Shown one piece after another: positions 1 to 9,677 of a DNA stretch of 64,000 nt (position 1 is its first letter; each line of letters opens with the position of its first letter). The notes under the pieces are model-generated. The model had not been told where the DNA came from, did no database searches, and saw only the letters and a program-made list of their open reading frames with translations. Origin of the DNA: an uncultured Solirubrobacteraceae bacterium (lineage in GTDB: Bacteria; Actinomycetota; Thermoleophilia; Solirubrobacterales; Solirubrobacteraceae); assembly GCA_902806205.1 (NCBI GenBank), contig CADCVR010000058.1:1-64000 (forward strand). The letters run 5' to 3'. Position numbers and translations under genes: made by a program.

Positions 1-320
1 GCCGGGGCCGGCCCGGGGCGGCGGGGGCTCCGACAGGGGCGGCGGGAGCCGGCACGGCGGCAGGCCAGCCGGGCGCCGCGACGGCGTCGGCGGCGGGTGG
101 AGCGGCCGCGGGTGGGTCGTCGGCCGGCGCGACCGTCAACGTCAATCAGGCCGACGCTACCCAGCTCGAGGCGCTCAACGGCGTGGGCCCTGCGATCGCG
201 GCGAAGATCGTGGAGTGGCGCACCCAAAACGGGCCGTTCAAGTCCGTCGAGGATCTCACCCAGGTTCCCGGTATCGGCCCGAAGAAGCTCGAGGCGATGC
301 GTGCGCAGGTCGTGACGTGA
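1..320 (+). CDS. comEA: ComEA-type DNA-binding protein, C-terminal part (5' truncated by window)
   Basis: The frame is open from the window edge to TGA at 318-320. About 45 residues of Ala/Gly-rich linker precede a helix-hairpin-helix domain with VNVNQAD, LEALNGVGP, KIVEWR and LTQVPGIGPKK, the usual ComEA tail. Such proteins bind double-stranded DNA at the membrane surface during uptake; the N-terminal membrane anchor would lie outside the window. The stop overlaps the GTG start of comEC, so the two are translationally coupled. Family assignment is firm from the double HhH motif and the neighbour. Confidence 0.9.
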   Translation, partial: RGRPGAAGAPTGAAGAGTAAGQPGAATASAAGGAAAGGSSAGATVNVNQADATQLEALNGVGPAIAAKIVEWRTQNGPFKSVEDLTQVPGIGPKKLEAMRAQVVT

Positions 321-2740
321 CCCAAACGTGGGTGACGCTCGTTCGCGGCGGTCAGGCGTGGGGCGGGACGGTGGCGGCGACCGTGGCGGCGGCCGTCATC
401 GCCCGGCCGCTGCACGTGGGGCTCTTTGCGCTCGTCGTCGGTCTCCTGCTGGGGCCGCGCGCGCCGGCGGTGGCCGCGGTGCTCGCCGCCGGGGCGCTTG
501 CTCTGGCCGTCCTGCTTTCGATCGCTTCGCGTCGGCGCCGCGGAGGAACCGCGCCCGCGCAAGCCGCGGAGCCGGCAGACGTCGTGTTGTCGCGCGCGGC
601 GCCCGGGGCCCTGCTGCGCCGGGGCGCGCCGGTCGCCGTGGCCGCGGCCGTCCTCGTGCTCCTGGGTGCAGCCGTCGCCGGCGCGCGGAGCGAGGCGCTC
701 GAGCGCAGCCGGCTCGGTCCGGAGCTCGGCCGGTCGATCTCCGTGCGCGTCGTGGTCGAAGAGACGCCCCGCCGCTCGCGTTACGGCGGGTGGTCGGCAC
801 TCGTCGGGCTCCGCGGGGAACCCGTCCTCCTGCGCGTCGCGCAGGCCTCGCCGGGTGCCCTGCCGGTCGCTGGGACGGTCCTCGCGGTCGACGGAGGCCT
901 GCGCGCGGCTGGTGAGTTCGCGGCCCGACGCCACGCCCACGCCGAGCTGCGGGCGCCCGAAGCGGTTGTCGCCGGACGGCGCGGCGGAGTGGCCGGCGTG
1001 CTGGACGGCATCCGCACACGGGCTGAGCTGGCGCTCGATCGCGGATTGCCGCCGGTGGCGGCAGGCCTGCTCCGCGGGATGGTTCTCGGCCAGGACGACG
1101 CGTTGCCCGACGAGACCCGGGAGGCGTTCCGCGCCGCGGGTCTGAGTCACCTCGTAGCGGCCAGCGGCACGAACGTGGTGCTGCTCGCCGCCCTCGCGAT
1201 GGCGCTCGGCACGGTGCTCGGACTCGGCCTCTCCGGTCGGCTCTGGCTGGTCCTCGCCCTGATCGTGATCTACGTCCCGCTGGCCGGCGGAGGTGCATCG
1301 ATTCAGCGGGCGGGGATCATGGGCGCCGCGGCGGTGGCGGCCGGGCTCGTCGGACGGCCGGCGTCGCGCTGGTACGCCCTGGGCCTGGCGGCGGCGCTGA
1401 CGCTGGTGCTCGACCCACGGGCCGCAGAGGAGCCGGGCTGGCAGCTGAGCTTCCTTGCCGTGCTGTCACTTCTGCTGTTCGCACGGCGCTGGCGCCTCGC
1501 CCTGACGCGTCGCGGCGTCCCGCGGGCGCTGGCCGAGGTGACCGCGATGACCGCTGCCGCGACGCTGGCGACGGCGCCGGTGATCGCTGCGCACTTCGAA
1601 GAGGCGTCACTGGTCGCGATACCGGCGAACGTGCTTGCCGCACCTGCGGTCGCGCCCGTGATGTGGCTCGGTGTCGTCGGAGCGGCCGTCGGTCAACTGC
1701 TCGCGGTCGGCGGTCCGGTCGCCACCCTCGCGGGCCTCGCGGCGGACGGACTCGACGCGCTCGCGGGCTTCCCGCTCGGCTACGTCGCCTGGATCGCGAC
1801 GACCGCCGCCGGGGCGCCGGGAGCCGTCGTCGAGGTCGGACCGTGGGTGGTCCTGCCGGCGGTCGCACTGCTGTTGCTCGTGGTGACGTGCCGGCGCGTC
1901 CGCCGGCAGGCGCCGGCGGTCTCGGTCGTGGGCGCAGCGCTCTGGATCGGGCTGGCGCCGCCGCCCGCGGCGCCGGCGGGTGTCCCGGCCGGGTTCCGCG
2001 TGACGTTCCTCGACGTCGGCCAAGGGGACGCCACTCTCCTGCAGGACGGCGAGCGGTCGGTCCTCGTCGATGCGGGGCCGCCCGAGGCAGGGATCGTCGA
2101 GCTGCTTCGGGGGGCCGGCGTGCGGCGCCTTGACTTGTTCGTCGCAACCCATGCCTCGGCCGACCACGAGGGCGGCGCGGCGGCCGTGGTGTCCGCTTTG
2201 CCGGTCGACTTGATCCTCGACGGGCGCGACGGCGTGTCCACCGGAGGCGGGGACGCGATGGCGGCGACAGCACGGGCACGCGGCATTCGGCTGATGGCGG
2301 CACGCGCGGGGCAGCAGCTGCGGCTCGGCGGACTGCGCCTGCGCGTCCTCTGGCCGCGCCCGGAGGCGCCCGCGCTGCACGCAGGAGCCGATCCCAACGA
2401 GCGGGCGGTGGTGCTCGAGGCCGAGGCGCGCGGCGCACGTGCCCTGCTGACCGCCGATGCGGAGTCCGAGGTGCTCTCGCGTCTCGAGCTCCGCCCCGTC
2501 GACGTGCTCAAGGTCGCCCATCACGGCAGCGCCGATCCCGGTCTGCCGGCGGTGCTCGACCGGCTGCGCCCGCGCGTCGCGGGCATCGAGGTGGGCGCCG
2601 CAAACGCCTACGGTCACCCAGCCCCCTCGACGCTCGCGGCCTTGGCCCCTGTGCCCGTCGTCGTGCGGACCGACCGTGACGGCACCGTTCGCCTCGACCG
2701 GAGCGCGACGGGGCGCTGGGAAGTTCGTGCCCACGCGTAG
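317..2740 (+). CDS. comEC: ComEC/Rec2-type competence channel with metallo-beta-lactamase domain
   Basis: The protein of 807 aa is taken from GTG 317, which overlaps the comEA stop. The N-terminal third is hydrophobic with several membrane segments. The central Competence domain shows LLRGMVLGQDD, HLVAASGTN and GWQLSFLAVLSL. The C-terminal metallo-beta-lactamase-like part has DVGQGD near residue 565, THASADHEGG near 610 and LKVAHHGS near 732. ComEC forms the inner-membrane channel for single-stranded DNA, and in many bacteria this C-terminal domain is thought to degrade the non-transported strand. Length and domain order are normal for the family. Confidence 0.93.
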   Translation: MTQTWVTLVRGGQAWGGTVAATVAAAVIARPLHVGLFALVVGLLLGPRAPAVAAVLAAGALALAVLLSIASRRRRGGTAPAQAAEPADVVLSRAAPGALLRRGAPVAVAAAVLVLLGAAVAGARSEALERSRLGPELGRSISVRVVVEETPRRSRYGGWSALVGLRGEPVLLRVAQASPGALPVAGTVLAVDGGLRAAGEFAARRHAHAELRAPEAVVAGRRGGVAGVLDGIRTRAELALDRGLPPVAAGLLRGMVLGQDDALPDETREAFRAAGLSHLVAASGTNVVLLAALAMALGTVLGLGLSGRLWLVLALIVIYVPLAGGGASIQRAGIMGAAAVAAGLVGRPASRWYALGLAAALTLVLDPRAAEEPGWQLSFLAVLSLLLFARRWRLALTRRGVPRALAEVTAMTAAATLATAPVIAAHFEEASLVAIPANVLAAPAVAPVMWLGVVGAAVGQLLAVGGPVATLAGLAADGLDALAGFPLGYVAWIATTAAGAPGAVVEVGPWVVLPAVALLLLVVTCRRVRRQAPAVSVVGAALWIGLAPPPAAPAGVPAGFRVTFLDVGQGDATLLQDGERSVLVDAGPPEAGIVELLRGAGVRRLDLFVATHASADHEGGAAAVVSALPVDLILDGRDGVSTGGGDAMAATARARGIRLMAARAGQQLRLGGLRLRVLWPRPEAPALHAGADPNERAVVLEAEARGARALLTADAESEVLSRLELRPVDVLKVAHHGSADPGLPAVLDRLRPRVAGIEVGAANAYGHPAPSTLAALAPVPVVVRTDRDGTVRLDRSATGRWEVRAHA

Positions 2741-2791
2741 GAGCTGTTGGTCGATCCCCCGGTGGTCAGACGCCAAGGTTCACAGGCTCTT

Positions 2792-2882
2792 CATGTCCGA
2801 CTTCAGAAGCTCCGTGCATCCAGGCGCCTCTCCGCGCCGATCCAGCCCGGATCCCGCGACGGAACTTCACGAACCGGTGCAC
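2792..2882 (+). repeat. Short (deleted) copy of the palindrome-ended dispersed repeat
   Basis: This roughly 91-bp stretch between comEC and holA matches both ends of the 165-bp repeats at 10914-11078 and 11725-11888. The left part carries GAAGCTCCGTG and CATCCAGGCGCCTC. The right part carries GATCCAGCCCGGATC, GCGACGGAACTTC and ends in GGTGCAC. The GC-rich middle of the longer copies is missing. The two ends are imperfect inverted repeats of each other. The copy ends two bases before the holA -10 hexamer. Confidence 0.6.
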
Positions 2883-2883
2883 C

Positions 2884-2889
2884 TAAACT
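2884..2889 (+). promoter_or_regulatory. Leaderless-type -10 hexamer of holA
   Basis: TAAACT ends 7 nt before the holA ATG and there is no Shine-Dalgarno in between. A transcript would start at or next to the start codon. No convincing -35 is visible. Confidence 0.55.
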
Positions 2890-2896
2890 CCGCTGG

Positions 2897-3868
2897 ATGA
2901 GCGCTTGGAAGCCCGCTTACCTCGTCTACGGCGACGACCACGGTCGCATCGCCGAGCGACGCGCCAACCTGCGGCGCAAGGCGGAGCAGGAGGCCGGCGC
3001 CCACGGCGTCGAGGCGTTCGAGGGAGACGCGGCGGCGCCGGAGGCAGTGGCGGCGGCGGTGAGCGCGATGACGTTCTCGATCGGACACCGGTTTCTCGTC
3101 GTCGACGGCGTGGAGCGCTGGAAGGACGCCGACGTCAGGGAGCATGTCCTTCCGGCGCTCAAGACCCTGGACTCCGCGACGACGGTCGCGTTCTTCGGCC
3201 GCGACGACGGACGGGTCAAGACCCCCGCAGCCTTGATCGGCGCGGTCAGGAAGAACGGCGGCGTCGTGCGGGAGGAGGTCAGGCTCAAGGCGAAGGAGCT
3301 TCCGGGCTGGCTGGTGGAAGAGGCCGGGAAGCTCGGGCTGACGCTCGACAACACCGGGGCGCGGGTGCTCGTCGACTCCGTCGGCGAGCGCCAGCAGCGG
3401 CTGCTGCGCGAGCTCGAGAAGCTCGCCATCGAGCACGGTCCGGGGGCGCAGCTGGGGGAAGAGGCGATCGTCGCGGCTGCGGCGCCGTCGGCCGAACGGC
3501 AGGTCTGGGGGCTCATCGACGCGCTCGTGGCCCGGGAGCACGCCCGGGCCACCCGAGCCTTTCTCGAGCTGCGCGAGCAGGGTGAGTCGCTGCCGCGGCT
3601 GGTTCCGCTGATGGCCCGGCGGGTGCGCGAGGTGCTCGTGGTCGCGATACGGCTCGAGGCGGGGGAGTCACCGGCGCAGGTGAAGGCGGCGCTGAAGCTG
3701 GCGCCGTGGGCCGCCGACCGGCGCGTCAGGGAGGCGCGGTCGACGAACGCCGAAGCGTTGCGCGCAGCCCTCGAGGCGCTCGCCGGCCTCGAGTTGGCCT
3801 CGCGCGGGATGTCGGATGTCTCGGAGGACACGGCGGCGCTGCGGACGCTCGACGTGATCGCTGGGTAG
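2897..3868 (+). CDS. holA: DNA polymerase III subunit delta
   Basis: The 323-aa protein starts AWKPAYLVYGDD and contains FLVVDGVERWKD, FFGRDDGRVK and ERQQRLLRELEKLA, matching the HolA clamp-loader delta fold. It also has the C-terminal collar region with ERQVWGLIDALV. Delta opens the beta sliding clamp so that the clamp loader can place it on primed DNA. ATG 2897 is chosen because a TAAACT hexamer lies just upstream and the frame before it encodes low-complexity sequence derived from the repeat. comEA-comEC-holA-rpsT is a common order in many bacteria. Confidence 0.92.
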   Translation: MSAWKPAYLVYGDDHGRIAERRANLRRKAEQEAGAHGVEAFEGDAAAPEAVAAAVSAMTFSIGHRFLVVDGVERWKDADVREHVLPALKTLDSATTVAFFGRDDGRVKTPAALIGAVRKNGGVVREEVRLKAKELPGWLVEEAGKLGLTLDNTGARVLVDSVGERQQRLLRELEKLAIEHGPGAQLGEEAIVAAAAPSAERQVWGLIDALVAREHARATRAFLELREQGESLPRLVPLMARRVREVLVVAIRLEAGESPAQVKAALKLAPWAADRRVREARSTNAEALRAALEALAGLELASRGMSDVSEDTAALRTLDVIAG

Positions 3869-3963
3869 GACGTATCCGCTTGACTGCCGCCTTGGCCTGA
3901 TGGCGTAACACCGGTGACGGGCGGCGTCGTAGGGGAGCGGACCGGCGGCAGGCCGCGGGGGTG

Positions 3964-4230
3964 CTACTCGGTGGCGCCGGCGCGCAGGCGGGCGGCGCGG
4001 GACTTCTTGCGGGCGCCGGTGTTGCGGTGCAGTGCGCCGCGCTTGACGGCCTTGTCGATCGTCTGGACGAGCCGGCGGTGCTCGACATCGGTCACGGCGT
4101 CGTCGCCCGCGGCGACCGCGACCTCGAGGCGACGGAAGTACGTCTTGACCGTGGAGGTGTAGCGGCGGTTCTCGAGGCGCTCGCGTTCGGCTCGAAGGAT
4201 GCGCTTCTTCTGGGATGCGATGTTGGCCAT
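3964..4230 (-). CDS. rpsT: 30S ribosomal protein S20
   Basis: The 88-aa basic protein begins MANIASQKKR and contains RRYTSTVKTYFRRLE, then AVKRGALHRNTGARKKSR, the diagnostic S20 pattern. It binds 16S rRNA in the small-subunit body. It is convergent with holA. The start at 4230 is fixed by the conserved N-terminus. A TATCCT hexamer lies 12 nt upstream on the minus strand. Confidence 0.97.
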   Translation of the reverse strand: MANIASQKKRILRAERERLENRRYTSTVKTYFRRLEVAVAAGDDAVTDVEHRRLVQTIDKAVKRGALHRNTGARKKSRAARLRAGATE

Positions 4231-4242
4231 GGGCGACGGCGG

Positions 4243-4248
4243 AGGATA
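4243..4248 (-). promoter_or_regulatory. Probable -10 hexamer of rpsT
   Basis: On the minus strand TATCCT ends 12 nt before the rpsT ATG, giving a leader of only a few bases. No Shine-Dalgarno precedes the ATG. Confidence 0.4.
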
Positions 4249-4577
4249 GCGGCTCCTCGGCGCGGGCAACCGTGCGCCTCGCGCCTCCGGCGGTGGCGTG
4301 CCGGCGCGCCGTCAAGATGGGTCGTCTCACGGATTCGCTGCCGGCGAGCGACGCCCCGGACGGCCCGCGGCACGACCCGATCGCTCGACGATCCACCCGA
4401 TTGCCATCGCGGTCGTGCGGCTGCGGCTCAGACCGACGGCCGCCGCCGTCGGTGCTCTGCCCGACCGCCCATCGCCGGGGCTGCCTCGCCGAACAACCCA
4501 TCTAGACGATTGATCTTCACGAGGTGGGCCCGTCGATCGGCGGTCGGGTGGATGGCTGACGCCGCACGATTTCCGCA

Positions 4578-4598
4578 GCCGATCCTGTACGGATCGGC
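4578..4598. repeat. Perfect inverted repeat upstream of murJ
   Basis: GCCGATCC and GGATCGGC are exact reverse complements separated by TGTAC, about 90 bp before the murJ start. No T-tract follows, so a terminator is unlikely. An operator or a cruciform is possible. Function is unknown. Confidence 0.5.
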
Positions 4599-4662
4599 AA
4601 GGGATCGGGTGGTGTCAGGTGCCAGCCGAAACGTCGAGCGGGCGGCACCGGATCGGTGGAAT

Positions 4663-4677
4663 CACTCATCTAGAGTG
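4663..4677 (+). promoter_or_regulatory. murJ -10 hexamer embedded in a small palindrome
   Basis: TAGAGT at 4671-4676 ends 9 nt before the murJ ATG without a Shine-Dalgarno. The hexamer sits inside CACTC-N5-GAGTG, a 5-bp-arm palindrome that could let a protein control the promoter. The palindrome role is inference. Confidence 0.45.
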
Positions 4678-4685
4678 CCGCCGCG

Positions 4686-6353
4686 ATGCCGGATCAGCAC
4701 TCCGTCGCACCCGCCTCCGGGGACGACCCGGCCGTCGCGGCGGCGGCGGAGGGCACGGCATCAGCGCCCGGGGCCACCCGGGGTGTGGGGCGCAACACCG
4801 CGATCTTCTCCGTCGCCACAGGGCTTTCGCGCGTCGCCGGCCTGATCCGCGAGGTCGTCGTGCGGGGATACTTCGGCACGACGGGCGCCGCCTCGGCGTT
4901 CACCGTCGCCTTCCAGGTGCCGAACCTCATCCGCGGGCTGTTCGCCGACGCGGCGCTGTCGGCCGCCTTCGTCCCCGTCTTCACCGAACTCCTGGAAAAG
5001 GATCGCCGGCCGGACGCCTTCCGCCTGGCCTCGACGCTGCTGCTCGTCATCATCGCCGCGCTCGGGGCGATCACCGCGGTGTTCATCCTCGGCGCGGGCA
5101 CGGTGATGCCGCTGTTCCTGCCCGGGGACGAGTTCGACCGGGAGCTGATCGAGCTGACCGTCGGCCTGTCACGCGTGATGTTCCCGATCGTCGTGCTGCT
5201 CGGAATCAACGGGCTCGTCGTCGGGATCCTCAACGCCTACGGGCAGTTCTCGATCCCGGCGCTGGCCCCGCTGCTGTGGAACGCGGTCATCGTCGCCACG
5301 CTCGTGGCGGTGCACGGCCTCTTCGAGGGCAACGACCGGATCTACGCCTACGCGATCGGCGTGCTCGCCGGCACCGTGCTGCAGCTCGCCATCGCACTTC
5401 CCGGTCTGCGGCGCCTGGACTTTCGCCTCGTGCCGTCCTTCTCGATTCGCGACCCGCTGATTCGTCGGGTCCTGGTCCTCATGCTCCCGGTGACCATCGG
5501 CCTCGGGATCATCAACTTCGACCTGCTGATCAACTCGATCATCGGCGCACTGATCTCCGAGCAGACACCGGCTGCCATCGACGCCGCCTTCCGCGTCTAC
5601 ATGCTGCCCCAGGGCATGTTCTCCGTCGCGGTGGCCACCGTGCTGTTCCCGACGCTCTCCCGGCTGGCCGCCCGCCGCGACTTCGACGGCCTGCGCAGCA
5701 CGATGGGCACCGGGCTGCGCCAGATCTTCCTGCTGCTGGTCCCGGCCGCCGTCTTCTCCGCCGTGCTCGCCGAGCCGATCGTCCGGCTGCTCTACGAACG
5801 CGGCGAGTTCGGGCCCGCCTCGACCGACACGGTGGCCCTGGCGCTGTTCTGGTTCTCGTTCTCGCTTCCCTTCGCCGGCGCGAACCTCCTGCTGACGCGG
5901 ACCTTCTTCTCGCTGCAGGAGCCGTGGCTGCCCACGGGGCTCGCCGCGGGGAACCTCGCCATCAACACGGTGGTGTCGCTGCTGCTCTACCGGCCGTTCG
6001 GCATCGCGGGCGTCGTGATCGGCACGGCCGTGGCGAGCCTCGGCATGACCCTGGGCCAGTACGTTGTGCTGCGGCGCCTGCTCGGGGGCGACCTGGAGGG
6101 GGCGAAGACCCTCCGGGCGCTCGGGCAGATCGCCGCCGCGGCAGCGCTGATGGGCGCCATGACCTGGGCCGGCCACACCAGCATCCAGGAGCTGCTCGGC
6201 GACGCGTTCGTCGCGCAGATCGTCGCCGTCGGCGGCGCCGCGGCCATCGCGGCGGCCGCCTACGCAGGAGCAGCGCTGCTGCTGCGGGTCGAGGAGGCGC
6301 AGCGCATCGAGCGCTTCATCCTCGCCCGCCTCCGCGCCCGTCGCGCCGCCTGA
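4686..6353 (+). CDS. murJ: Lipid II flippase MurJ (MviN family)
   Basis: The 555-aa polytopic membrane protein has about 14 hydrophobic segments. It carries the MviN signatures LSRVAGLIREVVV, FQVPNLIRGLFADAALSAAFVPVF and the late FGIAGVVIGTAVA. An Ala-rich soluble stretch of about 35 residues precedes the first membrane helix. MurJ moves lipid II across the cytoplasmic membrane for peptidoglycan synthesis. The acid/base residues expected in the early helices (the Arg in GLIREV and Asp in LFADA) are present. Length is normal for the bacterial core protein. Confidence 0.94.
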   Translation: MPDQHSVAPASGDDPAVAAAAEGTASAPGATRGVGRNTAIFSVATGLSRVAGLIREVVVRGYFGTTGAASAFTVAFQVPNLIRGLFADAALSAAFVPVFTELLEKDRRPDAFRLASTLLLVIIAALGAITAVFILGAGTVMPLFLPGDEFDRELIELTVGLSRVMFPIVVLLGINGLVVGILNAYGQFSIPALAPLLWNAVIVATLVAVHGLFEGNDRIYAYAIGVLAGTVLQLAIALPGLRRLDFRLVPSFSIRDPLIRRVLVLMLPVTIGLGIINFDLLINSIIGALISEQTPAAIDAAFRVYMLPQGMFSVAVATVLFPTLSRLAARRDFDGLRSTMGTGLRQIFLLLVPAAVFSAVLAEPIVRLLYERGEFGPASTDTVALALFWFSFSLPFAGANLLLTRTFFSLQEPWLPTGLAAGNLAINTVVSLLLYRPFGIAGVVIGTAVASLGMTLGQYVVLRRLLGGDLEGAKTLRALGQIAAAAALMGAMTWAGHTSIQELLGDAFVAQIVAVGGAAAIAAAAYAGAALLLRVEEAQRIERFILARLRARRAA

Positions 6354-6393
6354 GCACGCCGCCGGGTCCACGGGGAGACAGGCCGCGGCCAAC

Positions 6394-6399
6394 TACCCT
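6394..6399 (+). promoter_or_regulatory. Leaderless-type -10 hexamer of lepA
   Basis: TACCCT ends 11 nt before the lepA ATG and no Shine-Dalgarno is visible, so lepA probably has its own nearly leaderless transcript despite lying only 57 bp behind murJ. Confidence 0.4.
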
Positions 6400-6410
6400 C
6401 CAGCGCACGC

Positions 6411-8225
<1,815 letters not shown>

Positions 8226-8330
8226 GAGCGACGGCCGCGCTCAAGACGCGTCGCGATGTGCTCGACCACGCGCGGCCAGAATTATCGGCACCCGGGTTTG
8301 GCGAACGGCGCGGAAGGGAAACGCGATCGC

Positions 8331-8702
8331 ATGGCGCCAATCTGGCTTGTCGCGCTCGGAGCGCTGTGGACCGTAGCGGCCGTGTTCGTCGTCGCCTGCT
8401 GCAAGTCGGCGGCTGACGGCGACGAACGGGGATGGCATGAAGGGCCCTCACCGTCGGACGGGGCGCCGGGTCATTCTCGCGGCAGGTTCGGGTGGCTGCC
8501 GCGCCCAGGTTCCTCGGCCCTTCGAGAGGGAGTCTTCTACGCGCGGCGGCGCAGCAGCCTGAGCATCGCGGTTCCTCGCGGTTGGGTGCAGAGTGTCCGA
8601 AGGGCTTCCCGGTCTGGGCCCACGAGGTCTCGGTTCCGTGTGTCGGTGCACGCCCTGCATCCCCGTCTGATCGAGCTGCGACCCCACGATTCGCAGCTCT
8701 AG
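8331..8702 (+). CDS. Small single-pass membrane protein, unknown function
   Basis: ATG 8331 follows a purine-rich GGAAGGGAAA sequence (from 8311), a plausible ribosome-binding site. The first 25 residues are one strong hydrophobic helix (IWLVALGALWTVAAVFVVACC) followed by KSAADGDERG. After about residue 45 the sequence becomes Arg/Ser/Pro-rich and looks less like a natural protein. The true product may therefore be shorter, or the gene may have lost its stop by frameshift. I do not recognise a family. The N-terminal part is the best-supported portion. Confidence 0.45.
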   Translation: MAPIWLVALGALWTVAAVFVVACCKSAADGDERGWHEGPSPSDGAPGHSRGRFGWLPRPGSSALREGVFYARRRSSLSIAVPRGWVQSVRRASRSGPTRSRFRVSVHALHPRLIELRPHDSQL

Positions 8703-8745
8703 AACCTTCCGCTTGCGTTGAACGCGGGACGGGTACGGCGCTCGC

Positions 8746-9534
8746 ATGGCCTCCGTCAAGTCCCGGGTCGCCCTCGCCGGCGGCAAGTACCTCCTCACGC
8801 ACCCGCGGTCGCGCATCACGCACGTCGTCGTCCGCTTCGCCCGGAAGCGCATCGCGAAAAAGCTCGCGAGGACCACCCACGCCGACGCCATCCCCGCCAC
8901 CCGGGGCTCGCGCCTGACGACCGTGGCCGGGATCGCCGCCGTCGCCGGCGGCATCGTCCTCGTCGTCCGGAGGACCACGAAGCCCGCGGAAGCATCGTCC
9001 TCCGTCAACTTGCCGGAGCCCTACGCCCCCTTCCCGCCCGCGCAAGGTCCGCCGCCCGAGACGGAAAGCGCGCCGCTCGAGACGGCCGGTCCGCCGCCCG
9101 AGACGGAAAGCGCGCCGCTCGAGACGGCCGGGGCGCCGCCCGAGACGGAAAGCGCGCCGCTCGAGACGGCCGGGGCGCCGCCCGAGACGGAAAGCGCGCC
9201 GCTCGAGACGCAAAGCGAGCCGCCCGAGACGGCCGATGCACCGCCCGTCAGCCCGACGATCAGCCCGGCCGCCGAGGCCGCTGCCGTCGCGGCGACCGAC
9301 AACCTGGGCGACAGCGACGACGAGATCGTCGCCCGTGTCGAGGCCAAGCTCTTCGGCGGCGCGCCCGGACTCGTCAAGGTCGAGGTCTCCGGGGGTGTCG
9401 TGACGCTCAGCGGCCCGGTCGACGACGAGGAGGCAGAAGGCCGCTTCGTGCGTGACGCCGAGCAGGTCGAGGGCGTCAAGGCCGTTCGGTCCGAGCTGCA
9501 GACCGCGGGCGCCGAGCCCGGCTCGCCGTCCTGA
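8746..9534 (+). CDS. Membrane-anchored BON-domain protein with tandem Pro/Glu repeats
   Basis: The 262-aa protein has a basic N-terminus and one hydrophobic helix near residues 58-74 (TVAGIAAVAGGIVLVV). Next come four tandem 14-residue units at residues 101-156 built on PPETESAPLETAG. A C-terminal BON domain at about 187-247 carries DDEIVARVEAKL, VEVSGGVVTLSGPVDDE and VEGVKAVRSEL. BON domains bind phospholipid or other envelope ligands. The repeats look like a spacer that holds the BON domain away from the membrane. The precise role is unknown. The antiporter follows immediately. Confidence 0.8.
   Translation: MASVKSRVALAGGKYLLTHPRSRITHVVVRFARKRIAKKLARTTHADAIPATRGSRLTTVAGIAAVAGGIVLVVRRTTKPAEASSSVNLPEPYAPFPPAQGPPPETESAPLETAGPPPETESAPLETAGAPPETESAPLETAGAPPETESAPLETQSEPPETADAPPVSPTISPAAEAAAVAATDNLGDSDDEIVARVEAKLFGGAPGLVKVEVSGGVVTLSGPVDDEEAEGRFVRDAEQVEGVKAVRSELQTAGAEPGSPS
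9046..9213 (+). repeat. Four tandem 42-bp repeats in the BON-domain gene
   Basis: Four in-frame 42-bp units begin GGTCCGCCGCCCGAGACGG or a close variant. They differ mainly at the first codons (GGTCCG against GGGGCG) and at the last codon of unit 4. The near identity suggests recent slippage or unequal exchange, and copy number may vary between strains. Confidence 0.9.
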
Positions 9535-9677
9535 CGGCGTCGCTCGCCGTCCTTGCGGCCGGCCCAGGCCTGACGTGGGCCGAGCCGGCGGCGCTCGGCT
9601 TCCTCGCGCTCGGTCTGATCGTCTCCGTCGGCATCCTCGCCCGGGCGACCGAGGAGGGTCGCTGGTGGTCGAGCGCG

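Larger units (their letters stand above)
4231..4685. other. Intergenic region between divergent rpsT and murJ
   Basis: This 455-bp stretch has no convincing reading frame on either strand and no tRNA-like fold that I can find. It holds the rpsT and murJ promoter hexamers, an 8-bp-arm inverted repeat at 4578-4598, and two occurrences of ATCTAGA (near 4500 and 4668), the second at the murJ -10. It is large for this compact genome and is probably regulatory. Confidence 0.5.

Noticed and set aside
146-1150. Long minus-strand open frame opposite comEC
   Set aside because: It lies antisense to a clear comEC, is rich in Arg/Gly/Pro and has no family motif. In GC-rich DNA the reverse frames of real genes stay open by codon bias.
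8540-8720. Possible further copy of the palindrome-ended repeat
   Set aside because: Short matches such as GGTTCCGTG and GCATCC occur, but the two ends cannot be aligned over their length.
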